64,000 bases of DNA, taken from NCBI GenBank assembly GCA_030280995.1, contig JASXTE010000015.1, positions 15,824,001 to 15,888,000 on the forward strand, written 5' to 3'. The notes below the pieces were generated by a model. The model was not told the DNA's origin, searched no databases, and was given only the letters and a program-made list of their open reading frames with translations. The stretch comes from Hemileia vastatrix. Its lineage: Eukaryota > Basidiomycota > Pucciniomycetes > Pucciniales > Zaghouaniaceae. A program made the position numbers and the translations under genes. How positions within the stretch are numbered: position 1 is the first letter of the stretch; each line of letters begins with the position of its first letter. Positions 54,421 to 64,000 of this stretch are shown in pieces.

Positions 54421-57400
54421 ATTTTATTCCTGATGATGCCCATTTTATCCAACACCTCTTCTGAGCCTTGAAAGTAGGCATTTAGCTTGAATTTTGAATT
54501 TCATATAAAATCCCTATTATTCAACCTATTTCTTTTTATCCCTTTTTTTCTTTTAGATATCAATTAATTTTATGTAAAACAAATCATTTTCATAATTTTT
54601 TACCTGTATTAAATAGAATTATTAAAGGTTTAACATCACCCTGTAAGCATTTGGCACATGTTTTTTTGCAATACTAATAAAAATAAAAATATACTGGTAA
54701 CAAAAAATTGATCAAATGATAAAATATTAATAAAACAGAAAGATCAAATACCAGTGGATATGTTTTAAAAAAATACCAGTTGCACTGGAGAAGAGCTGCA
54801 CCCTAGATACTCACCATCAAAAAAGTGTCCAGCACAAGTTCAGCCGAACTTGTGCTGGACACTTTTGGTCAGTTGCTGTCGGTCAGTCGTCTAGAAGAGG
54901 TAAGAAAAATAGGAGAAAAAGGAGGAGAGAAGGAGGAGGACAAAGGAAAATAAAGAAATAAACCAAATATATATATATATTTTATTTGAGAGGGAGACAA
55001 TGGTGAGCAACTTTGAGAGGTGACAAAAACTTAGATTTTATTAATAATAATATTATTAAATGTAAGGGTTCTGCGCAGCAAACAATTTTAATTACTATTA
55101 GACTTAAAGCAACCTTTGATTTGTTGTATAGAATTTAAATTAGATTTGTATTACTAATAAAAAAAATATAAACGTAATAAAATGGTTATTTAATTTGTTG
55201 AGTGTGTAATAAGTGATCTGGCTACAGGGGATTATCCAAGGCCCTTTTATAGGCAATGGGTCCTCTGAAGCGCTACTATCTTTGTAAATACAATAATTAG
55301 AATGGAATAAAACAAATATATCAAAAGAGTAAATGAAACATAAAAATATAGAGAAAAACATGAAACAAATAATTAAAACCCCAATTAAGAATCCAATTTC
55401 CCCACCATTAATTCCCAAATCAGTAAGTGACAATAGTGAATAACTAAACAAGATTGGAAACATAGGAACTATGAGAAATATAATTCCAAACAGATGGTAC
55501 ATTCTGATTAAAGGACATTTTAAGTGAAACAAAAAATAATTTGACGCAACAAAACAAACAATTAATCTCAATTTAGTCCAAATAAATTTATTTGTTTTTT
55601 CTAACACAATTAAGGGTCAAAAGAAGCGTCCATAATTATTGTTTAGTATCATATGAGAGGTATTATTTAATATATAAATTTAAGTAATTAATTTAAATAT
55701 ATTATAAATCAATTTTACACTTGTAATTATAATATATGTTTTTTAATTAATTAAATATAAATTTATAATTATTAAATACATAAAAATGCGCCATTATTTC
55801 TAGAATATATTATATTATGCTCAATTTAATTGTATATAAAAATATATATAACCAATAAATTTAATGTAACACTTGTATATAATAAAATTCTTATATAATT
55901 TCATTATGCAATAAAATATTAAGTTATATTCATTAAATACAAGTCTTACCCACTCTTTAAGGTTTTATAATTTATATATCATTTACTGGACTCCTGGAAT
56001 AGCCTGGCTGACAGTTGCAGTCATATGAGATCAATTCTCGCTATGGCAATGAAAAAATATTTTTGGATAAAAAACTTCACTAGAAGTAGTTTTACATAGC
56101 CAAATTTTCTACCTAGATTTCATCCAAACCACAGGTGCACAATTTTTTATCCTTGAAAAAAAGTCAATTTAGTACAATTTATCCCTGATGGCTCTCATTT
56201 GCTTCAACACCTCTACTGGCCTTTGATAGTAGGAATATTACTTGGATTTCTTTTTTCATATTTGATCCCTTTAACTTAATTTTTTATTCCTAATATTGAT
56301 TTTGGATATCAATTAATAATTTTTAAAATAAACTATTTTCATATTTTTATACATTTATTTAATAATATTATAAATGGCATAACATCACCTGGTATGCATT
56401 TAGCACATGAGTTTTTTCTATACTTATAAAATTAATAATATAATGGCGACCAAAAATTAATCAAATGATATTAATGAGTGAGGAAAAAATATAAAATACC
56501 AGTAGACATGTTTGTAAGAAATACTAGATGAACTGAAGAAAAATTCTACCCTAGCTACTCTCCATTATAAAAGTGTCCAGCACAAGTTCGGCCAAACTTG
56601 TGCTGGACACTTATGGTCAGGTGCAGTCAGATGGGAGCAATTCTCTCTATGGAAATGAAGATAAATTTTTGATATAAAATTACACTAGAAGTAGTTTGAT
56701 ATGGCAAAATTTTCATGCTGAAGTTTTGGTAAAGCTCAAGTTGATTTTTTTTTTATTTTTACAAAAAAGAAAATTTAGTGCAAGTTTAGCCCTGATTGTT
56801 CTAATTTAATTCAACATCTCTTTTTTCTGTTTATGGCAGGAATTTAACTTGGATTTTAATTTTCATCTATGATTTCTTTTATTTTACTTTATTCCTCTCA
56901 TATTGCTTTTGGATAGAAGTTTATTTTTTGTAAAATAAATCATTTTCATATTTTTTTACCTTTATTTAATAATATTATAAAAGGTGTAACATCACCCAGT
57001 ATTCATTTGGCACACAATTTTCTGCTATACTGATAATATTAATAATATAATGGTGACAAAAAATTAATCAATTGATAAATATGAGTAAGGCACAAAGATT
57101 TAATAACAGTGGAAATTTTTATAAGAAATTTCAGATGATTAAAAATGACTTGCACCCTGGCTACTCTTCATGATAAAAGTGTCCAGCACAAGTTTGGCAA
57201 AACTTGTGCTGGACACTTTTGGTTGCATGCTTTCAGATGCAATCAATTCTTTTTATGGAAATGAGACTGAATTATCACTCCATCATTGCAATGAAAGTAG
57301 TTTTATATAGACAAATTGTCCCCTGGAAGTTTGTCCAAACCTAAGGTAGACAATTTTTTCCTTTGGTAAAAAGTAAATTTGATCCATGTTAATCAATGAT

Positions 57401-60400
57401 GGTGCCCATTTTTTCTGAAGCCTATACTGGCTCATGATAGCAGAAATTATACTTAATATCTTTATTTCATGTTTGATCTCTTTAATTTTAATCTTACCCT
57501 TTTATTTATCCTTTAGCTTTTAAATATCAATTTTATTTTGGTAAAACTGATAACTTTCACATTTTTTTATATTTATTATATTATATTATTAAAGTTGTAA
57601 AATCATCCAGTGTACATTCATTGCACATTTTTTTGCTATACTAAAAACATTAATAATATAATGGTGACAAAAAAACAATCAAATAATAAATATGGATGAC
57701 AAAAAAAGATCAAATACCCATAGACATTTTTAAAATGAATATAAGATTAACTGAAGAAGACTTGCACCCTAGCTACTCTCCATCATAAAAGTGTCCAGCA
57801 CAATTTCAGCTGAGCTTGTGCTGGACACTTTTGGCTGCATGCAGTCAGTTGGGATAAATTTACTCAATGGAAGTTAAAATGAATTTTTGCTCAATCATTG
57901 CACAAGAAGTAGCTTTATACTGCTATACTATCCTCCTGATTTTTTGGAAAACATCAGGTGGACACTTTTATTAATTTTAAAAAAAAGAAAACATATTCCA
58001 AATCTAGAACTGGTGGTGCAAATTTGGTCTGAAAACTCAAATTATCTTTGATGGCAGAAATTTTATTTGAATATTTGAATATTTAATTTCATATTTAATC
58101 ACTTTTATTTTACTTTTTTATTCCTGTTTTTGCTTTCAAATATCAATTTATTTATTGTAAAACTAATAATTTTCATATTTTTTTTACTTTTATTTAATAA
58201 GATTATGAAAGATGTAGCATCTGCCAGTATGCATTTGGCTTACAAACTTTTTCAATACTAATAACATTAATATTATAATGGTGAAAAACAATGAATCAAA
58301 TGATAAATATGAATGACACAGAAAGATCATATACAAGTGGATTTGTTTATAAGGAATAACTGACGAACTGAAGAAGACCTGCACCCTAGATACTCACCAT
58401 CATAAAAGTGTCCAGAATAAGTTCAGCTGAACTTGTGCCGAACACTTTTGGTTGCATGCAGTCAGATGGGATAAATTTACTCTTTGGAAATGAAAATGAC
58501 ATTTTGCTCAATCATTGCACAATAAGTAGTTTGATATTGCCAAAATGTCCTCCTGATGAATTTTCAAAACTCATCAGGACACTTTCTTTGGTTTAACAAA
58601 AAAGAAAATATAGTGCAAGTTTAGCCCTGGTGGTGCACATTTGATCTAACACCTCTACTTTTTATTGATAGTGGGAATTTTCCTTAGATTTTTTTTCTTA
58701 TTTTATCCCTTTTATTTTACTTTTTTATTGCTCATATTGCTTTGGATATCAATTTTTAATTTTTAAAATAAATAATTTTCATACTCTTATACCTTTATTT
58801 AATAATATATGATTAAAGGTGGAACACCACCTGGTATGCATTTTTCACACAAGTTATTACTATAGTAATAACATTAACAATATAATGATGACAAAAAATT
58901 AATCAAATGGTACATTTAAATGACAAAGAAAGATCAAATTCCAGTGGAAATGTTTATAAGAAATCCCTTTTGGGTTTAAGAAGATTTGCTGTATGCCTAC
59001 TCTCAATTATAAAAGTGTCCAGCACAAGTTCGTCCAAACTTGTGCTGGACACTTTTGGTTGCATGAAGTCATATGAGATAAATTCTCTCTATGGCAATAA
59101 AAATGATATTTCACTCAATTATTGAAGTAAAGAATGTTTAATATTGTAAAATTGTCCCCTGGAAGTCTGTCCAAACCTCAGTTCAAAATTTGTTAGCTAT
59201 ACATAAAAGTAAGTTTAGACCAAGTCTTGACCTAGGGGTCCCCAACTGTCCCAACACCACTTCTGGCTCTTGATAGTAAAAATTTTACTTGTATTTTTTA
59301 TTTCGTATTTGATCCCATTTATTTTCATTTTACTTTTCTATTACTCTTTTTAATTTTAAATATCAATTTATTTTTTTAAAAACTAAACATATTCATATTT
59401 TTTTAACTTTATATAATAATATTATTAAAGTTGTAACATCACCAATTTTGCATTTGGCATGCAGGTTTTTGCTATACTAGAAACATTAATAATATATATG
59501 GTGACAAAAAATTAATTATAAGATAAATATGAATGATAAAAAAAATTTAAAAACCCAATAGAAATGTGAAAAACAAAAAACTGATTTACTGAGAAACACT
59601 TCCACCCTAGCTACTCTCCATCATAAAAGTGTCCAGCACAAGTTCGTCCGAACTTGTGCTGGACACTTTTGTTCAGGTGCAGTCAGATGGGATCAATTCT
59701 CTCTGTGGAAATAAAATAAAAAAAATGCTGAATAATTACATTAGATGTAGTTTTTTATGGCTGAATTATCCACCTTGAGTTTTTCCAAACCTCAGGTGAA
59801 AAAATTTTGATCTTTAAAAAAATTTAAATTTTATCAAATTTATCCCTGATGGCATCCATTTGTTTCAACACCTCTACTGGCTCTTGAAGGCAGGAATTTT
59901 TCTTGAATTTTTCTTTTTCATATTTGATCTCTTTTACTTTACTTTTTTATCACTCATGTTACATTTGGATATTAATTTATAATTTTGGAAAAGAAATCAT
60001 TTTCATATTTTTTTAACATTTTTTAATAATATTATAAAAGGTGTAATATAACATGGCATGCATTTGGCGCACAAGTTTTTTCTATACTAATAAAATTAAT
60101 AATATTCTAATGACAAAAAATTAATCAGATAATAAAATATGAATAACACAGAAAGATTAAATACCATTTGACATGTTTTAAAAAAATAACAGTTGCACTG
60201 AAGAAGACCTGCACCCTAGCTACTCTCCATCATAAAAGTGTCCAGCACAAGTTTGGCCAAACTTGTGCTGGACACTTTTGGTCAGGTGCAGTCAGATGGG
60301 ATCAATTCTCTCTATGGAAATGAAAAAAATTATTTGATAAGAAACTTCACTAGATGTAGTTTGATATAGCTGAATTATCCACCTAAAGTTAATCCAAACC

Positions 60401-63180
60401 ACAGGTACACAATTTTTTATCTTTAAAAAACAATCAATTAAGTACAATTTATCCCTGACGGCTCTCATTTGCTTCAACATCTCTACTGGCCTTTGATATT
60501 AGCAATAATACTTGGAGTTCGTTTTTCATATTTGATCGCTTTAAATTAATTTTTTATTCCTCATATTGCTCTTGGATATCAATTAATAATTTTTAAAATA
60601 AATTATTTTAATATTTTTATACATTTTTTTAATAATATTATAAAAGGTGTAACATCAATCAGTATGCATTTGGCACATGATTTTTTGCTATAATTATATA
60701 ATTAATAATATAATTAAGACAAAAAATTAATCAAACAATATGTATGAGTTAGGCACAAAGATAAAATACCAGTAGACATGTTTGTAAGAAATACCAGATG
60801 AACTGAAGAAAAATTCTACCCCAGCCGCTCTCCATCATAGAAGTGTCCAGCACAAGTTTGGCCAAACTTGTGCTGGACACTTTTGGTCATGTGCAGTCAG
60901 ATGGGATCAATTCTCTGTATGGCAACAAAAAAATTTTTTTATCAAATTTCACTAGAAGTAGTTTGGTTTAGCTGAATCATCCACCTGCTGTTCTGCCCAA
61001 TATCAGGTGTATAATTTTTTATCTTTAAAGAAAATGTCACTTATTACAATTAAGCCCTGATGGCTCCCATTTGCTTTAACACCTCTACTGGCTCTTGATA
61101 GCAGGAATTTTACCAATATTTTTTTCATATTTTAACTCTTTGACTTTTATTTTACTCTTTTATTCATCTTTTTACTTTTAAATTTCTATTTAATTTTTGT
61201 AAAACTAATCCTTTCCATATTTATTTACATCTATTTTAAAAAATTATTGAAGGATAACTTCACATGGTATGCATTTGGCACACAAGTTTTTGCTATACTA
61301 ATAACATTAATAATATAATGGTGATAAAATATTAATCGGATGATAAATATGAAAGATACAGACTGATCAAATACCAGTAGACATGTTTATGAGAAATACA
61401 AGATGAATGAACTGAAGAAAATTTCCACCCAAGCTACTCTCCATCATAAAAGTGTCCAGCATAAGTTCGGCCGAACTTGTCTGGACACTTTTAGTCACGT
61501 GCAGTCAGATGGGATCAATTCTCTATATGGAAACAAAAAAAATTTTTTTATTAAACTTCACTACAAGCAGTTTTGTTTAGCTGAATCATCCACCTGTTGT
61601 TCTTTCCAACCTCAGGTGTATTATTTTTTATCTTTAAAAAAAAGGTCACTTATTACAATTTAGCCCTGATGGCTTCCATTTTTTTCAACACTTCTACTGG
61701 CTCTTGAGAGCAAGAATTTTACTAGTATTTTGTTTTTCATAATTGATCTCTTTGAGATTAATTTTACCTTTTTATCCCTCATATTGCTTTTGTATATCAA
61801 TTTATTTTTTGTAAAAAAAATCATTTTCATATTTTTTTACCTTTATTTAATAATATTATAAAAGGTGTAACATCACCCAGTATGCGTTGGGCACACGAGT
61901 TTTTGCTATACTTATAATATTAATAATATAATGGTGACAATAAATTAATCAAATGATATATATGTGTGAGGCACAAAGATCAAGTATCAATGGACATGTT
62001 TATAAGAAATACCAGATTAACTGAAGAAAAATTCTACCTTAGCTACTCTCCGTCATAAATGTGTCCAGCACAAGTTCGGCCAAACTTGTGCTGGACACTT
62101 TTTGTCACATGCAGTCTGGTGTGATCAATTCTCTCTCAATCATTGAACTAGAAGTTGTTTGATATGGCTAAATGGTTATGCTGAAGTTTTTTTAAACCTC
62201 AGATTGGCACTTTTTTGTTTTTCAAAAAAGCAATTATAGTCCAAGTTTAGCCTCACTGGTGGAAATTTGCCCTAACATGTCTACTTGCTCTTGATGGCAG
62301 TAATTTTATTTTAATTTTTTATTTCATATTTTATTCCTTTAATTTTACCTTTTTATACCTCATATTGCTTTTGTATATCAATTTATTTTTTGTAAAACAA
62401 ATCATTTTCATATTTTTTTACCTTTATTTAATAATATTATAAAAGGTGTAACATCACCCGGTATGCATTTGGCACACGTGTTTTTGCTATACTTATAATA
62501 TTAAAACATAATGGTGACAAAAAATCAATCAAATGATAAATATAAGTGAGGCACAAAGATCAAATACCAGTGGACATGTTTATAAGAAATACCAGATGAA
62601 CTGAAGAAAAATTCCACCCTAGCTAACCTCCATCATAAAAGTGTCCAGCACAAGTTCGGCCGAACTTGTGCTGAACACTTTTGGTCACATGCAGTCTGAT
62701 GTGATCAATTCTCTCTATTGCAATGAAAATGAATTTTTCTTCAATAATTGCACTAGAAGTTGTTTGATATTGAAAAATTGTCATCCTGAAGTTTTGGTAA
62801 AGCTCCAGTGGATTTTTTTTTATTTTTACAAAAAAGAAATTATAGTCCAAGTTTAGTGTCACTGGTGGGCGTTCACCCCATCATGTCTACTTGCTCTTGA
62901 TGGGAGGAATTTCACTTTAATTTTTTATTTCATATTTGATCCCTTTAATTTTACCTTTTTATCCCTCATATTGCTTTTGGATATCAATTTATTTTTTGTA
63001 AAACAAATCATTTTCATACTTTTTTACCTTTATTTAATAATATTATAAAAGGTTTAACATCACCTGGTATGCATTTGGCACACAAGTTTTTGCTATACTT
63101 ATAATATTAATAACATAATGGTGACAAAAATCAATCAAATGATAAATATGAGTGAGGCACAAAGGTCAAATACCAATTAA
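54421..63180. repeat. Satellite, long-unit section (12 units of ~607 bp) with conserved palindromes
   Basis: Twelve copies of a ~46-bp palindrome P1 start at 54821, 56569, 57175, 57787, 58404, 59011, 59625, 60234, 60839, 61448, 62057 and 62637. Spacings are 605-617 bp except the last (580); the first spacing is 606 bp once the solo LTR and its duplication are removed. P1 has arms AAAAGTGTCCAGCACAAGTT and a short CGGCCG or TGGCCA centre. A weaker palindrome P2 (built on CCACCTGAAGTTTGGCC) lies ~130 bp later. Each unit also has GGTGTAACATCACC, a TTTGGCACAC word and ATACCAG. P1 is far better conserved than its flanks. No ORF is shared by the units. Confidence 0.93.
54877..56013 (-). repeat. Solo LTR of the N1 family inserted in the satellite
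   Basis: On the plus strand it runs from TGTCGGTCAGTCGTC to GCCTGGCTGACA (1137 bp) and contains TATA-region and AATTAAGGGTC sequence matching the N1 LTR in reverse. It is flanked by an exact 5-bp duplication GTTGC (54872-54876 and 56014-56018). The flanks join into one satellite unit. Loss of the internal region by LTR-LTR recombination is the usual explanation. Confidence 0.93.
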
Positions 63181-63749
63181 TCAATAGTTCTTTTTAATAT
63201 TATAAATTTTTTGATTAAATAAAATGGTAATAATGAATTATATTTTTCATCCACAATTCCACTCTAATGATTCCCACTGCACAAAAAGGGTTCACTTGGT
63301 CCTTTCTTTACTGCTTGTGCATATATTTTATTGCCCACAGTACTACAATTTTTTGTACTGATTATCCCACATCTGATTCAGGAATATTTTTAAACAATAT
63401 AAGTTTTTTTTACAAAAGACCTTATCATATCCAATATCCCACAAAAAATACAACCTGTTTTTGTATTAAAGCCCATTAATTATTAAGAAATTGTTAAAAT
63501 AATTAGTTTAGACCCTGGCACAGCTAGATCCATACCAACCAACCTAAAGTCTTTTCAATATTGAAAACAATTAAATAAAATTATGATATCATACTAAATT
63601 ATGGGCACCAACCATAATTCAGCACTTCTCATTTGCTCTGCTACAAAATGAGTGCATGTAGCATTTTTCTAACGTTGGACTGTTTTTCTTCCTTCCCTCA
63701 CACCTTTAGTCCAGAATGAAAATTTAGTATGAGTTTTGGTCAAAATGGT
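63181..63749. other. Sequence beyond the satellite
   Basis: The array stops just short of where the next P1 would fall. The following AT-rich stretch shows no gene I can support; the frame at 63267-63479 has no recognisable motif. Confidence 0.4.
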
Positions 63750-64000
63750 TTGCCAGTGTTATCTGTATGCAATATGAATTCATATTGCATATTTCTATTT
63801 ATGCATAAAATATACTCGTTAAGCATCATTTTTTTTGCATTTTTCAATCATTATGCATATTTATGCATATTCATATGCATATTCATTATACAGATTTATA
63901 TGCATATTAATATATTTTATTCATATACGTATATGCACACTTTTTTTGCATATTCAATATGCATATTTTTAATGCATATTCAATATGCATATTTTTATGC
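63750..64000. repeat. ATGCATAT palindrome-rich tract
   Basis: TATGCATA/ATGCATAT words recur about a dozen times in 250 bp, often as GCATATTCAATATGCATAT. The tract is cut by the window edge. Confidence 0.75.

Noticed and set aside
55140..55607. 155-codon hydrophobic minus-strand frame
   Set aside because: It lies wholly within a reverse solo LTR and is explained by AT-rich LTR sequence. The other LTR copies do not keep it.
61403..61663. Short frames crossing P1 palindromes (also 58408-58596, 58907-59125, 62641-62856)
   Set aside because: They arise because P1 is open in several frames, and they differ from unit to unit.
54821..62682. CRISPR array
   Set aside because: The unit is ~607 bp with palindromic cores and similar, not unique, spacers. 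There are no cas genes, and the context is eukaryotic.

Overview
The window is about 64 kb of very AT-rich eukaryotic DNA. Almost all recognisable coding sequence belongs to Ty3/Gypsy LTR retrotransposons of the chromovirus type: capsid, zinc knuckle, aspartic protease, RT, RNase H, a D,D35E integrase and a C-terminal chromodomain. I see no convincing intact host gene. The composition, repeat density and short (52-58 nt) candidate introns suggest a repeat-rich fungus; an arbuscular mycorrhizal (Glomeromycotina-like) genome would fit, but that is a low-confidence inference.

Positions 1-25449 hold a four-deep nest of retrotransposons. N1 (+, visible at 21719-25449) was entered by N2 (+, 1-3579 and 21425-21718). 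The 3' LTR of N2 was entered by N3 (-, 3580-21419, TSD TTTAT). The integrase gene of N3 was entered by N4 (+, 5451-14296, TSD ATACC). N4 is the youngest, with one difference between its 1177-bp LTRs and an open 1518-codon pol frame. N1, N2 and N3 carry stops, frameshifts or lost catalytic residues. A 262-bp CACTA-like non-autonomous DNA transposon sits in the 5' LTR of N3.

Element F (+, 26253-36976, TSD CATTT) has LTRs about 99% identical but a heavily broken gag-pol, and its 5' LTR holds an unrelated 1.13-kb insertion. Element G (-, 38285-45076) is an old deletion derivative that lost protease-RT-RNase H sequence between two copies of a 10-bp repeat. From 45 to 53 kb there are relics: a Myb/SANT-like fragment, a Copia-like primer site, palindromic MITEs and two LTR copies facing each other. 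From 53.4 to 63.2 kb lies a satellite array, first in ~220-bp units and then in ~607-bp units. Each long unit carries a ~46-bp near-perfect palindrome, and a solo LTR (TSD GTTGC) is inserted in the first long unit. The last 250 bp is rich in ATGCATAT palindromes.

The most interesting signal is shared by four elements (N3, N4, F, G). A short ATG exon is followed by a 55-58-nt candidate intron. Removing it switches translation into an overlapping +1 frame that encodes a small basic coiled-coil, tryptophan-rich protein ending in Pro-Trp-stop. A second candidate intron of 52-58 nt has its donor on that stop codon, and splicing it recreates the same Trp-stop. Unspliced RNA would instead read into Gag-Pol. 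N3 and G also share a tandem array of mini-hairpins and a tRNA-3'-end-like antisense segment in their leaders. Together these suggest a splicing-controlled accessory gene in a fungal Ty3 element.
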